A DNA stretch of 64,000 bases from Tenacibaculum sp. (GCA_022448525.1 JAKVCX010000004.1:788300-852299), one strand, 5' to 3'; counted from the first letter of the stretch, positions 22,934 to 33,359 are shown. Numbers and translations: made by a program. Notes: generated by a model not told the origin, from the letters alone.

Positions 22934-24397
22934 ATGAGCTTAGAAATTAGAGATATAGAACCAAAAGTTGTTTGGAATCACTTCGCAGATTTAAACGCTG
23001 TTCCTCGTCCTTCTAAAAAAGAAGAACGTGTAATTCAATTTATGGTAGACTTCGGAAAGAGGTTAAACCTTGAAACTTTTGTTGATAAAGTTGGTAATGT
23101 AATCATCAAAAAACCAGCTACCGCTGGAATGGAAAATAGAAAAACCATTGTAATGCAAAGTCATTTAGACATGGTTCACCAAAAAAACGCAGACACAAAT
23201 TTTGATTTTGATACTGAAGGAATCAAAATGTTCATAGATGGAGATTGGGTTAAAGCAGAAGGAACTACTTTAGGAGCAGATAATGGTTTAGGAGTTGCAT
23301 CTATAATGGCAGTTTTATCATCATCTGATATTGCTCATCCGGCAATTGAAGCTTTATTCACAATTGATGAAGAAACTGGAATGACTGGTGCTATGGGACT
23401 TGAAGGCGGAATTTTAACAGGAGAAATTCTATTAAACTTAGATACAGAAGAAGACGATGAAATTGGAATTGGTTGTGCAGGTGGTGTAGATATTACAGCA
23501 ACTAGGTCTTATGAACTAGAGAAAACTCCAGAGAACACCATTGCATTTGAGCTTTCTGTAACTGGATTAAATGGCGGGCATTCTGGAATGGATATTCATA
23601 AAGGGTTAGGTAACGCCAACAAAATCATGAATCGTTTGTTATTTGATGGATTTACAAACTACGGTTTACGAATCTCTGAAATTAACGGTGGAAGTTTACG
23701 TAATGCTATTCCTAGAGAAAGTTTTGCTACTGTTGTAATTGATACGGTTTCAAAAGAACCTTTCTTATTTGAATTAAATGAATTAATTAATGATATTACA
23801 TCAGAGTTTTCTTCTTTAGAACCAAACTTGTCAATTGAATTAAAAGAAGTTTCATCTCCAGAATTTGTAATGGATTTAGGAGTTCAAATGGGATTAATAA
23901 AATCGGTTTACGCAGCTTTAAATGGAGTATACAGAATGAGCCCTGATATTGCTGATTTAGTTGAAACTTCAAATAATATCGCTAGAGTTATAGTTAAAGA
24001 CGGAGCAATTAAAATTGGTTGTTTAACTCGTTCTTCTTCTGAGACAAACAAATGGGATTTAGCCAACTCTTTACGTTCGACTTTTGAATTAGCTGGATTT
24101 GATGTAGAGTTCTCTGGTTCTTATCCAGGATGGTTACCAAATATGAATTCAGATATTTTAAAAGTTTTAAAAAGTTTATATATTGAAATGAATAACGAAG
24201 AACCACACGTTGCAGCTTGTCATGCTGGATTAGAATGTGGTATTTTGGGTCAAAATTATCCAGAGATGGACATGATTTCTTTTGGACCAAATATTCGAGG
24301 AGCTCACTCACCAGATGAAAGAGCTCAAATTTCATCAATGCAAAAATTTTGGAAGTTCTTATTAGAAATTCTTAAAAACATACCTAGTGCAAACTAG
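22934..24397 (+). CDS. pepD: Aminoacyl-histidine dipeptidase (cytosol non-specific dipeptidase)
   Basis: M20-family zinc dipeptidase that hydrolyses Xaa-His and other dipeptides in the cytoplasm. Metal and catalytic motifs: QSHLDMVHQ (first zinc His and Asp), TTLGADNGLGVA, FTIDEETGMTGA (catalytic Glu pair), NLDTEEDDEIGIGCAGG, NGGHSGMDIHKGLGNA in the lid/dimer domain, and AACHAGLECGIL near the C-terminus. Start chosen at the ATG 22934 (487 residues, MSLEIRD...) because the promoter ends at 22909. It is a monocistron ended by a strong terminator at 24420-24449. Confidence 0.95.
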   Translation: MSLEIRDIEPKVVWNHFADLNAVPRPSKKEERVIQFMVDFGKRLNLETFVDKVGNVIIKKPATAGMENRKTIVMQSHLDMVHQKNADTNFDFDTEGIKMFIDGDWVKAEGTTLGADNGLGVASIMAVLSSSDIAHPAIEALFTIDEETGMTGAMGLEGGILTGEILLNLDTEEDDEIGIGCAGGVDITATRSYELEKTPENTIAFELSVTGLNGGHSGMDIHKGLGNANKIMNRLLFDGFTNYGLRISEINGGSLRNAIPRESFATVVIDTVSKEPFLFELNELINDITSEFSSLEPNLSIELKEVSSPEFVMDLGVQMGLIKSVYAALNGVYRMSPDIADLVETSNNIARVIVKDGAIKIGCLTRSSSETNKWDLANSLRSTFELAGFDVEFSGSYPGWLPNMNSDILKVLKSLYIEMNNEEPHVAACHAGLECGILGQNYPEMDMISFGPNIRGAHSPDERAQISSMQKFWKFLLEILKNIPSAN

Positions 24398-24419
24398 TTG
24401 TATTTCAACTACTACTTGT

Positions 24420-24452
24420 AAAAGCCATTCTATCAAAAGAATGGCTTTTTTT
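24420..24452 (+). terminator. Intrinsic terminator after pepD
   Basis: An 11-bp perfect stem (AAAAGCCATTC 24420-24430, GAATGGCTTTT 24439-24449) with an 8-nt loop and a run of T, 23 bases past the pepD stop. Confidence 0.9.
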
Positions 24453-24600
24453 AATTATAATTAGCATTACTTCAATTTCGAAACATTAAAATTCAGAATT
24501 AATTAAAAGATTAGCAAAATCCTTGAATTTAACATTTTCTAAAAAATTAAATTCTATCTTTATAATCCCTTACCAAGTTTAATTTAAAAACATAATGTTG

Positions 24601-25278
24601 ATGAAAAAATTGCTATCGACCTTGGTATTTGTGTCTTGCTGTTTCATATCATTTGCACAAAATCAATCTCTATTCGCAGAATTTGATCAAGCTGTTGGTC
24701 AAAATAACACGCAACTTAGCTACGGTGTAGTTTATAAAGAGCGATATCGTAAGAAAATCAAGGATAACCATAACTTTTATCAAGATGAAAGTTTTAAAAA
24801 AGGAAGTCTAATTTACAAAAACGAAGTATTTGATAACATTAAAATCAAATATGAATTAGTTGATGATTTTATCGTAGTAAATCTTAAAAATCAAGATCAA
24901 CTAATTTCTATCATTCCAGAAAAATCGTTGATTCATTTATTTGTTATTGACAATTTACGCTTTGTTAATTGTGGTAATCAAGGTTTTTTACAAGAACTTT
25001 TAGTCAAAGACGGATTTGGAATCTACAAAAAGCATAAAAAGTTTAGTAAAGAGAATCGAGACGCCGATTATCGTTATCATACTTTTAGAAAAACAGAAAG
25101 TTTCATCTTAAAATATAAAGATGAGTATTTCCCTATTGATTCTAAAAGGGATTTTAACAGAATTTTCCCTGAAAACAAAAAAGATATTTCAAAATTTTAT
25201 AAGTCCAATCGATACTTATTAAAAAACAACTACACAACCTTCGTTGCCAAACTAATTACATCTTTATCACAAGAATAA
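24601..25278 (+). CDS. Exported protein of unknown function, first in TonB-receptor operon
   Basis: Not a family I recognise. A signal peptide (LLSTLVFVSCCFISFAQ) is followed by about 205 residues with many Lys and aromatic residues and no Cys pair of note. Segments such as GSLIYKNEVFDNIKIKYELVDDFIVVNLKNQDQLISIIPEKSLIHLF suggest a beta-rich domain. Start taken at 24601; an ATG at 24595 is also possible. The gap to the TonB-dependent receptor is 4 bases, so it is almost surely translated from one transcript and may help that receptor at the cell surface or periplasm. Confidence 0.7.
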   Translation: MKKLLSTLVFVSCCFISFAQNQSLFAEFDQAVGQNNTQLSYGVVYKERYRKKIKDNHNFYQDESFKKGSLIYKNEVFDNIKIKYELVDDFIVVNLKNQDQLISIIPEKSLIHLFVIDNLRFVNCGNQGFLQELLVKDGFGIYKKHKKFSKENRDADYRYHTFRKTESFILKYKDEYFPIDSKRDFNRIFPENKKDISKFYKSNRYLLKNNYTTFVAKLITSLSQE

Positions 25279-25282
25279 CCAA

Positions 25283-28021
25283 ATGAAATCAGCTATTAAA
25301 AAAACTATATTATCACTATTTTTTTTAATTGTTTCTGTAGGTCTTTTCGCTCAAGAAAAAAACGAAACTGTTACTATTAGTGCTAATAATTTAACCAAAG
25401 AACAGGTTATCAATCTTATAGAAAGTAAAACCAACTATCGTTTCTATTATCTTAAAAACTGGCTAGATCAGGAAAAAGTAAATTTCAATTTCACAAATGC
25501 CAAATTATCACATGTTTTAGATACACTTTTTGGAGGATCTAGTGTAAATTATTTCGTTTTTGAAGACAACAAAGTTATACTTACCAATGGAAATTTAATT
25601 AAAAGAAGTATTTATGAAACAGATGAAATAAACTCTGCTAATATGGAGGATTCTCCTGTTTTAGTAAACTCTGATGGTAGTTCAATCATTAAAATAGGTA
25701 AAGAGGTAACTAACAAAAAAGATTTTTATACTGTTACTGGAATAATAAAAAATGATAAAAATGGAGAACCTATTGAAGGTGCTACTATTTTTGAAAGAGA
25801 AAAAAACATTTACGCTACTTCTAACGAAAAAGGTTTCTTTAAGATTAAACTCCCATTTGGAGAAAATAGTCTGGAAACTTCATTTGTTGGATTTGATATT
25901 GATTATAAAGATGTTATTATTTACAACGACGGAAAACTCAACTTTTCCATAAGTGAAAAGTCTGAACAACTCGAAGAAGTAGTAATTAGCGCCAGTAGAA
26001 CTCGTAATATTCGACAAACAATATCTGGAATTAGTCAAATAAAGGCCAAAGAGATAAAGAAAATCCCTTTGGTGTTAGGTGAAAGAGATATTTTAAAAGT
26101 AGCCATTACACTACCTTCTATAAAATCTACCGGTGAAGGATCTGAAGGAGTTAATGTAAGAGGTGGAAAAGTAGATCAAAACCTCTTCCTTTTGGACAAT
26201 GGAGTTATTTATAATCCAACACACTTCTTAGGATTATTCTCTGCTATTAATCCGTTTACTACAAATGATTTAAAAATATATACTGGAAATATTCCTGCTG
26301 AATATGGTGGTAGATTAAGTTCTGTGTTTGATATTAGAACCAAAGATCCTAATACAAAAGAATTTCAAGGTGAAGCTTCTGTTGGACCTGTTACAGGAAA
26401 TGTGAATGTAGATATTCCTATAGTTAAAGAGAAATCTGGATTAGTTTTAGGTGTAAGAAGCACATATTCTGATTGGATTTTAGGATTAGTAAACAATAAA
26501 GAAATTGAAAACAGTAGTGTTTCATTTTATGATATTATTGCGAAATACAAACACCAAATTGATGATAATAACGCCATAAGAGCCACTGGATATTTTAGTA
26601 AAGATCAATTTCAGATTGCCTCAGATACCATTAACAGATATGGAAATGTAATGGGAGCCTTAAATTGGGAACATGTTTTTAATGATAAAAACAGAGGAAA
26701 TTTAGGAGTATCTCATAGTCAATATTCTTTCGATATAGATTATGATAATCAAGAAACTAATAGAAGTTTTGACTTAACCTATAATATTAGTGAAACCGAT
26801 TTAAAAATTAAATTACAATACGATTATTCAGACAAACACAAAATTGATTACGGTTTAGAATCAAAATTGTATCAAATCAAACCTGGTACAATTCAACCGA
26901 AAGGCGATAACTCAACCGTCGTCCCTCTGACGATTCCAGAAGAAAGAGCACTCGAAAATGCCTTGTTCATTTCAGATGAATTTACGGTAAACAAAAAACT
27001 GAATTTCAATATTGGTCTTCGTTTAAATCAATACCTCGCACTTGGTCCATCAAGTCAAAGAGAATATAGAAACGACGCACCAAAAAATGAATCTACCGTA
27101 GTTAATACAGTTGAATACGACAATAATGAAATTTTCCAAACCTATCACGGATTAAGTTACCGATTGGCTGGAAGATATGCACTTAATAATACATTATCAC
27201 TAAAAGCAAGTTTTAATAAGTCTTTCCAATATATACATCGATTAAATAATAACACAACTGCTACTCCAATTGACACTTGGAGATTATCAGACACAAATAT
27301 TAAACCTCAAGAAGGAACTCAAATTTCTTTAGGTGTGTTTAAAAATATCAATGGAAATGATTACGAGATTAGTTTAGAAGGATACTATAAAAGATATCAG
27401 AATCTATTAGACTATAAGATTGGAGCTAATTTATTATTAAATGAAAATATTGAAACTGAAGTTTTACAAGGTAAAGGTAAATCTTATGGGGTAGAATTCT
27501 TATTAAGAAAGAACAAAGGAAAGTTAAATGGATGGTTAGGATATAGTTATTCTAGATCATTAATTCAGCTAAACAGTATGTTTGAAGAAGAAACAGTGAA
27601 TAATGGAGAGTTTTTCCCTACAAATTATGACAAGCCTCACGATTTAACAGCAGTTTTAAACTATAAATTTACAGAACGATATAGTTTCTCTGCAAACTTT
27701 ACATATCAAACAGGAAGACCGATTACATATCCTACAGGAAAGTTTATTTTCAACGGTGCTGAATTTTTAACTTACAGTAATCGTAACCAGTTTAGAATTC
27801 CAGATTATTATCGTTTAGACGTAGGTATAAATATTGAAGGAAATCACAAAATAAAGAAGTTTGCTCATAGTTTCTGGAATATTTCAGTTTACAATGTTTT
27901 GGGTAGAAACAATCCGTATTCGGTATTCTTCCAAACGAATGCTAATGGTAATGTAGAAGCTTATCAAAGCTCTATTTTTTCGGTACCAATCCCAACCATA
28001 ACGTATAACTTTAAATTCTAA
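25283..28021 (+). CDS. TonB-dependent outer-membrane receptor with STN domain
   Basis: Outer-membrane active transporter. Order: signal peptide (1-24), an STN (secretin/TonB N-terminal) domain (about 25-100), a carboxypeptidase-regulatory-like domain (about 150-225; GIIKNDKNGEPIEGATIF), the plug (about 230-350; VVISASRTRNIRQTISGISQI, VNVRGGKVDQNLFLLDNGVIY) and the 22-strand barrel to residue 912. STN domains often signal to an anti-sigma factor, yet no FecR or ECF sigma gene is near. It leads three DUF4249 lipoproteins, a common pairing in Flavobacteriia. The substrate is not known. Confidence 0.92.
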   Translation: MKSAIKKTILSLFFLIVSVGLFAQEKNETVTISANNLTKEQVINLIESKTNYRFYYLKNWLDQEKVNFNFTNAKLSHVLDTLFGGSSVNYFVFEDNKVILTNGNLIKRSIYETDEINSANMEDSPVLVNSDGSSIIKIGKEVTNKKDFYTVTGIIKNDKNGEPIEGATIFEREKNIYATSNEKGFFKIKLPFGENSLETSFVGFDIDYKDVIIYNDGKLNFSISEKSEQLEEVVISASRTRNIRQTISGISQIKAKEIKKIPLVLGERDILKVAITLPSIKSTGEGSEGVNVRGGKVDQNLFLLDNGVIYNPTHFLGLFSAINPFTTNDLKIYTGNIPAEYGGRLSSVFDIRTKDPNTKEFQGEASVGPVTGNVNVDIPIVKEKSGLVLGVRSTYSDWILGLVNNKEIENSSVSFYDIIAKYKHQIDDNNAIRATGYFSKDQFQIASDTINRYGNVMGALNWEHVFNDKNRGNLGVSHSQYSFDIDYDNQETNRSFDLTYNISETDLKIKLQYDYSDKHKIDYGLESKLYQIKPGTIQPKGDNSTVVPLTIPEERALENALFISDEFTVNKKLNFNIGLRLNQYLALGPSSQREYRNDAPKNESTVVNTVEYDNNEIFQTYHGLSYRLAGRYALNNTLSLKASFNKSFQYIHRLNNNTTATPIDTWRLSDTNIKPQEGTQISLGVFKNINGNDYEISLEGYYKRYQNLLDYKIGANLLLNENIETEVLQGKGKSYGVEFLLRKNKGKLNGWLGYSYSRSLIQLNSMFEEETVNNGEFFPTNYDKPHDLTAVLNYKFTERYSFSANFTYQTGRPITYPTGKFIFNGAEFLTYSNRNQFRIPDYYRLDVGINIEGNHKIKKFAHSFWNISVYNVLGRNNPYSVFFQTNANGNVEAYQSSIFSVPIPTITYNFKF

Positions 28022-28027
28022 TGAGAT

Positions 28028-29239
28028 ATGAAAAAGCTCATTAAATACATATTAATTTTATGCTGTTGTAGTTTGATATACACCTGTATAGAGCCTATAG
28101 AATTTACAACAAATAGTTTTAACACTAACTTAGTTGTGAACAGCATAATTACGGATGAATTCAAAACTCAAAAAATTGAATTATCGAGAACCATACCTAT
28201 TGATTCATTAAATCTGAGCCCAGAAAAAGATGCAAATGTTTCCATTGTTGATGATACAGGCCTCACTTATAATTTTCAAGAAAATGGAGCGGGTGTTTAC
28301 ACATCTATCAATCAGTTTGCTGCACAAGCAGATAGAAAGTATACGTTAAATATTGAAACAAAGGATGGAAATACATATGTTTCTTCCCCTCAACCAGTGC
28401 CTGCGAAATCAACTATTAAAGAAATTACTGCAGGCATTGAGAATAATTCACTTACTCAAAAACCAGAATTCTTATTTAAAGTGAGTAGTGATATTACCAC
28501 AAATACTGGACAATATTATAGATACGAATATGACGAAACATATAAGATAAGAACTCCTTTATGGAATCCAAGAAAAATAGTCATTATCTCTGATACCATT
28601 CCTTATAAGTTTGATTTAGTACAGAAAGATCCTTTGATTGACGGTGTAGGTTTTTGCTTTCCAAATAAAGAGTCAAAAGCAGTTTTTCTTACAGAAACAG
28701 TTTCTTTAGCACAAGATCAGGTAATTGGATTTCCTTTAAGACAAATCCCTATAGAAAGTTATATAGTTGGAATTAGATATAGTATCTTAGTAAAACAGTA
28801 CGTGTTAAACCAAAACACATACAACTTTTACTCTTTAATGGAAAAGTTTTCTGATCCAGATGATATCTTTTCTCAAACTCAAGTCGGTAATATTCCAAGT
28901 AATATTTCCTCAGTTAACAATCCAGAGCAAGATAAAGTTATCGGATTCTTTGAAGTTTCTTCAGTCAGTAAAAAACGGTTATTCGTAAATAGAAAAGATT
29001 TTACTGAAAGTCCATTCATAAATTATGAACTTTTAGCTCTGTGTACAGAACGTCGTGAACCTCAAATTGTTGATGATTTCAATCGTTCTCCTCTATTGAA
29101 TCACTTAAGAATCGGTTGGGTTTATCAAACAGACTCAGAAACCCCCGACCCAAATAGACCTTATCGCCTGACGATAAAAATTTGTGGTGATTGTACTCAT
29201 TTAGGACCAGCTAAAACCCCGGACTTCTGGGTAGACTAA
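28028..29239 (+). CDS. DUF4249 lipoprotein, copy 1
   Basis: Surface or periplasmic lipoprotein paired with TonB-dependent receptors in Bacteroidota. The lipobox is in SLIYTCIEP; then TNLVVNSIITDEFKTQKIELSRTIPIDS marks the family start, an Ig-like beta region follows, YRYEYDETYKIRTPLW and YIVGIRYSILVKQYVLN are the conserved core, and the C-terminus has a Cys pair in CGDCTHLGPAKTPDFWVD. It starts 6 bases after the receptor. The family's biochemical role is unknown; binding of the receptor's substrate is inference. Confidence 0.85.
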   Translation: MKKLIKYILILCCCSLIYTCIEPIEFTTNSFNTNLVVNSIITDEFKTQKIELSRTIPIDSLNLSPEKDANVSIVDDTGLTYNFQENGAGVYTSINQFAAQADRKYTLNIETKDGNTYVSSPQPVPAKSTIKEITAGIENNSLTQKPEFLFKVSSDITTNTGQYYRYEYDETYKIRTPLWNPRKIVIISDTIPYKFDLVQKDPLIDGVGFCFPNKESKAVFLTETVSLAQDQVIGFPLRQIPIESYIVGIRYSILVKQYVLNQNTYNFYSLMEKFSDPDDIFSQTQVGNIPSNISSVNNPEQDKVIGFFEVSSVSKKRLFVNRKDFTESPFINYELLALCTERREPQIVDDFNRSPLLNHLRIGWVYQTDSETPDPNRPYRLTIKICGDCTHLGPAKTPDFWVD

Positions 29240-29257
29240 AATTAATTAAGTACGAAA

Positions 29258-30475
29258 ATGATGAAACATATAAACATACTAGCATTTATATCAATTATTC
29301 TACTTATATCAAGTTGTATTGAACCTATTGATTTTTCAACAGTTTCTGTAGAATCTAACTTAGTGGTTAATGCAAGAATTACAAATGAATTTAAGTTTCA
29401 TACAGTAGAATTATCAAGAACAATTCCTGTTGACTCTTCAAAGGTTTCTCCAGAAACAAATGCAAAAGTTTCTCTTTTGGATGAAACCGGATTCGTTTAC
29501 AATTTTCAAGAAACCTCTTCAGGAATATATAATTCAGTTAATGAGTTTGCTGCAGAAGCTAACAAAACTTATACTCTAAATATAGAAACTAGTAAGGGTA
29601 GAAAATATTCCTCTTCTGCGGAAACTCTTCCTGCTAATGCTTCAATTGCTGAAATTACTACTAACGTCGAGAATAATGAAATTGCTGGAACGGAAGAATT
29701 AGTGATTAAAGTAAATAGTAACATTTCTGGAGGTGAAGGAAAATACTATCGATATGAATATGACGAAACCTATAAAATAAAAACACCTATTTGGAGCTCC
29801 AGAAAATTACTTATTATTTCTGATAAACCTCCTTATGAATTTCAGTTAGTTGATAAAACACCTGAAGAAGATGGTATTGGTTTTTGTTATGGAAATCAAC
29901 AATCAAAAAGAATATTAGTTACAGAAACGCTTTCTTTAGCACAAGATCAAGTTGTAGGGTTTCCTATTCGACAAATTCCTTTAGATGACTACATTATTGG
30001 AATTAGATATAGCATACTTGTAAAACAATATGTTATCAATAGAACTACTTTTGAGTTCTACTCTTTATTAGAAACATTTTCCAATCCAGATGATATTTTT
30101 TCTCAAACTCAAGTGGGAAATATTGTAAGTAATATAAAATCTGTAGAGCAACCAAATGAAGACAAAGTAATAGGTTTCTTTGATGTTTCATCTGTTTCTA
30201 CTAAACGTTTTTTCTTTAATAGAAATGATGTTACTGATACAAAATTTGTGAATTATAGAACACTTGTTGGATGTGAAGAAAGAGTAAATCCTGATATAAT
30301 TGGACCAACTGGGAATTCTCCTCTTTTAATAAGGTTACAAACAGGATGGATTTATCAAAGTCCACCTGATTTACCAATTATTCCACCAAATAAATTATAT
30401 CAACTTGCACAAAAGCCATGTGGAGATTGCTCTCACTTAGGACCAGTAAATCCGCCTGAATTTTGGGTTGAATAA
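29258..30475 (+). CDS. DUF4249 lipoprotein, copy 2
   Basis: A tandem paralog of the gene before it. Lipobox in LISSCIEP; matching blocks are ESNLVVNARITNEFKFHTVELSRTIPVDS, YRYEYDETYKIKTPIW, the VGFPIRQIPLDDYIIGIRY core and the ending CGDCSHLGPVNPPEFWVE. Two adjacent ATGs (29258, 29261). Identity to copy 1 is highest in the core and tail and lowest in the segment before the C-terminal Cys pair (about 340-385), which may be the ligand-facing part. Gap of 18 bases upstream. Confidence 0.85.
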   Translation: MMKHINILAFISIILLISSCIEPIDFSTVSVESNLVVNARITNEFKFHTVELSRTIPVDSSKVSPETNAKVSLLDETGFVYNFQETSSGIYNSVNEFAAEANKTYTLNIETSKGRKYSSSAETLPANASIAEITTNVENNEIAGTEELVIKVNSNISGGEGKYYRYEYDETYKIKTPIWSSRKLLIISDKPPYEFQLVDKTPEEDGIGFCYGNQQSKRILVTETLSLAQDQVVGFPIRQIPLDDYIIGIRYSILVKQYVINRTTFEFYSLLETFSNPDDIFSQTQVGNIVSNIKSVEQPNEDKVIGFFDVSSVSTKRFFFNRNDVTDTKFVNYRTLVGCEERVNPDIIGPTGNSPLLIRLQTGWIYQSPPDLPIIPPNKLYQLAQKPCGDCSHLGPVNPPEFWVE

Positions 30476-30486
30476 ATAATATCGTA

Positions 30487-31698
30487 ATGAAAAAATTAAA
30501 AACTATACAATATTTTGTTTTCGCTATAATCCTCATGGGTTGTATCGACTCTATTGATTTTCCTTCTACAACTTTTGAAAGTAATTTGGTAGTAAAAGCA
30601 ATAATTACGAACGAATTTAAAACACATACTGTTGAACTTTCAAAGAGTATTCCAATTGATTCAGAAGATTTAATAAAAGAAAAAAACGCAATAGTTAAAG
30701 TTAAAGATGATCTCGGAAATATCTATGATTTCAGCGAAACTGATGAAGGAATCTATTCTTCCAACATCCAATTCGCAGCTCAACCGAATCAAGCTTACAC
30801 GCTAGAAATTGAAACATCAAACGGAAGAAAATATACTTCTTCAAACGAACAACTTCCTAGTAATAGTATTATCAATGATATCACTGTAAATATTGACACA
30901 AATATTGATGATAGTGAAGTTTTTTCATTGAGCGTAAATGCTTCAGGGAATAATTCAGAAGGAAGTTATTACAGATACGAATATGATGAAACATTTCAAA
31001 TTAGACCTGTAGTGTGGAATTCAAAACGCATAGAAGTAGTTTCTGACAAACCACCATACTCATTTGAAATAGTAGATAAAGAACCAGAAATTTATGGTGA
31101 TGGTTTCTGTTATGGGAATAATAAATCTAAAAATATTTTATTAACTGAAACGACCTCTTTGTCATCGGATGAGGTTAAAGGATTTAAAATTCGAGAAATT
31201 CCTGTTGATAGTTATATCTTAGGAATTAGATATAGTATCCTGTTAAAACAATATGTACTTAATCAGAACACAAATAACTATTACCAGCTTTTAGATAAAT
31301 TTTCAAACAATGACGATATTTTCACTCAAACGCAAGTAGGAAATATACCAAGTAACATTTCGTCAGAAACAAATCCAAGTGAAGATAAAGTAATTGGTTA
31401 TTTTGAAGTTTCGTCTGTTACTGAAAAAAGATTTTACTTTAATAGAAAGGATTTTACTTATGCTTCATTTGAAAATTATTTAGGTCCGACTGGTTGCGAT
31501 GAGTTTCCTCAACCAGCATTAGAAGATGGTTTCGGAGGATCTCCTCTTTTAGACTTTTTACAAACACATATTTTTTATAATGAACCACCAGGAGGAATTG
31601 GAGGTGGATCAGATGCACCATATGAATTAGTTTTAAGAGAATGCGGAGATTGCTCTCAAGTTGGATCAGTTAAAAAACCAGATTTCTGGGTAGATTAA
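30487..31698 (+). CDS. DUF4249 lipoprotein, copy 3
   Basis: Third tandem paralog, 11 bases after copy 2. Lipobox in LMGCIDS; it keeps the N-terminal FESNLVVKAIITNEFKTHTVELSKSIPIDS, YRYEYDETFQIRPVVW, the core ILGIRYSILLKQYVLN and the tail CGDCSQVGSVKKPDFWVD. It differs most from the other two before the C-terminal Cys pair, where it has a Gly-rich insertion (EPPGGIGGGSDAP). Together the three copies look like duplication followed by divergence within a single operon. Confidence 0.85.
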   Translation: MKKLKTIQYFVFAIILMGCIDSIDFPSTTFESNLVVKAIITNEFKTHTVELSKSIPIDSEDLIKEKNAIVKVKDDLGNIYDFSETDEGIYSSNIQFAAQPNQAYTLEIETSNGRKYTSSNEQLPSNSIINDITVNIDTNIDDSEVFSLSVNASGNNSEGSYYRYEYDETFQIRPVVWNSKRIEVVSDKPPYSFEIVDKEPEIYGDGFCYGNNKSKNILLTETTSLSSDEVKGFKIREIPVDSYILGIRYSILLKQYVLNQNTNNYYQLLDKFSNNDDIFTQTQVGNIPSNISSETNPSEDKVIGYFEVSSVTEKRFYFNRKDFTYASFENYLGPTGCDEFPQPALEDGFGGSPLLDFLQTHIFYNEPPGGIGGGSDAPYELVLRECGDCSQVGSVKKPDFWVD

Positions 31699-31706
31699 AA
31701 AAACTT

Positions 31707-33359
31707 ATGATGAAAAGAACACTAACTATAATTTACTTTTTAGTAGCGGCAAATTTATTAGCTCAAACTAGCTCTAACCTAACATTTGCGAATAATATTA
31801 ATAAATATCCAAAAGAGAAAATCTATGTTCATTACAACAATGATTTTTTACTTTCAGGTGAGAAATTGCTTTATAAAATTTACTGTCTCGAAGAAAATAA
31901 TCAGTTTTCTCCGTTTAGTAAAATCGCCTATGTTGAATTAATAGATTCTGATAACAAAAGCGTTTTACAACAAAAAGTTTCCCTTACAAACGGGAAAGGT
32001 TATGGTGATATTTTTATTGATACAAAAATAAAATCAGGAGCGTATAAACTCGTTTCATATACGCAATGGATGAAAAACAAAAAATCTTCATTCGAAAAAG
32101 ATATTGTGATTATCAATCCATTTACCACAAAAATAAAATCAACTGAAAATCAAAATCCAACCAAATTATCCAATAATAACGCTACTTCATTGTTTTCTAA
32201 CTTGAATGAAACTTATGAAAAAAGGGAAAAATTAGCTTTAAAACTGAACAAAGAAATCATTTCTAAGTTAAATGGTGAATTCTCAATTTCGGTTAAACTA
32301 AAAGATAATCATTCTAGCAATAGAAGTACGATTGGCACCAATGGTCAAAATACATCTAATAAGTTTTTTCTACCAGAATTAAGAGGTTCACTTTTAAAAG
32401 GAAAAATAACTACAGAAAACTCAGCAAAATTATCGGATATTAAACTGTCTTTATCTTTATCAAATAGTAAAAGTGTTCCCCTTACTGCGATTACAAATGA
32501 TGCAGGGGAATTTTTCTTTAATGTCGAAGATTTAAATACAGATGTGGTTTTTATTAATATTCTTGATAATAATCGATCTGACTATAAAATTGAATTAATA
32601 CCTTTTGATAATGGAAACTATAAATTCGATGATTTTAAGGAGTTACAGCTTACAGAAGAAATGGTTAACAGTATAAAAGCAAGAAGTCTATACTCTCAAA
32701 TAGAAAACGCTTACTATACAGTAAAAAAAGATTCATTATTAATTACTCCTACTGAAAATCCTATTCTTGATAAAATTAAAAAAGTCTATTTACTTGATGA
32801 TTACACACGTTTTAATTCTGTACTAGAAACATTTATTGAAGTAATTGAAGGGGCTGGCTTTTACAAAAAGGGAGATACTTATCAAATCAATGTTACCGAT
32901 ACTGACGCTTCTGAAACTCTGAGTTATTTACCTTCTTTATTAATAATTGATGGAAGAATTGTTACCGATCATACAAGCTTTAGAAGCTACAACTCACGAA
33001 ATATTAAATCTATTTCTTTAGTTACAGATAAATACTTTTATGGAAATGCAATTTACCAAGGTGTTGTTATAGTCGAATCTTTTAAAGGAGACTACATTGA
33101 TAGCAGCGACTCTTATAAAAAATTCACCGTAATGCCTGTTCAACCTAAAAAATTATATTTCTTTCAAGAACACAATTTAAAGAACGATCGTATTCCTGAT
33201 TTTAGAACGCAACTATATTGGAATCCAAGTATCAGTTCATTAAAGGAAGAACTAACCTTTTTCACTTCTGATGTTGCTGGACAATATGAAATTAATATTC
33301 AAGGTTATAATAAAATTGGGCAATTGATCAATTTAACAAATGAGTTCACGGTGAAATAG
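31707..33359 (+). CDS. Exported macroglobulin-like (MG2-type) protein ending the receptor operon
   Basis: A signal peptide (about 1-19, ending LLAQ) precedes a domain with PKEKIYVHYNNDFLLSGEKLLYKIYC and GYGDIFIDTKIKSGAYKLVSYTQWM, the pattern of MG2 domains from alpha-2-macroglobulin-like proteins (about 30-130). A later Ig-like part (about 230-300) and a plug-like stretch (about 390-460; SLLIIDGRIVTDHTSFRSYNSRNIKSISL, YGNAIYQGVVIVES) recall larger Bacteroidota proteins of about 800 residues that end in a TonB plug-like domain. It has 550 residues. It starts 8 bases after copy 3, and its stop lies in the terminator stem. Confidence 0.7.
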   Translation: MMKRTLTIIYFLVAANLLAQTSSNLTFANNINKYPKEKIYVHYNNDFLLSGEKLLYKIYCLEENNQFSPFSKIAYVELIDSDNKSVLQQKVSLTNGKGYGDIFIDTKIKSGAYKLVSYTQWMKNKKSSFEKDIVIINPFTTKIKSTENQNPTKLSNNNATSLFSNLNETYEKREKLALKLNKEIISKLNGEFSISVKLKDNHSSNRSTIGTNGQNTSNKFFLPELRGSLLKGKITTENSAKLSDIKLSLSLSNSKSVPLTAITNDAGEFFFNVEDLNTDVVFINILDNNRSDYKIELIPFDNGNYKFDDFKELQLTEEMVNSIKARSLYSQIENAYYTVKKDSLLITPTENPILDKIKKVYLLDDYTRFNSVLETFIEVIEGAGFYKKGDTYQINVTDTDASETLSYLPSLLIIDGRIVTDHTSFRSYNSRNIKSISLVTDKYFYGNAIYQGVVIVESFKGDYIDSSDSYKKFTVMPVQPKKLYFFQEHNLKNDRIPDFRTQLYWNPSISSLKEELTFFTSDVAGQYEINIQGYNKIGQLINLTNEFTVK

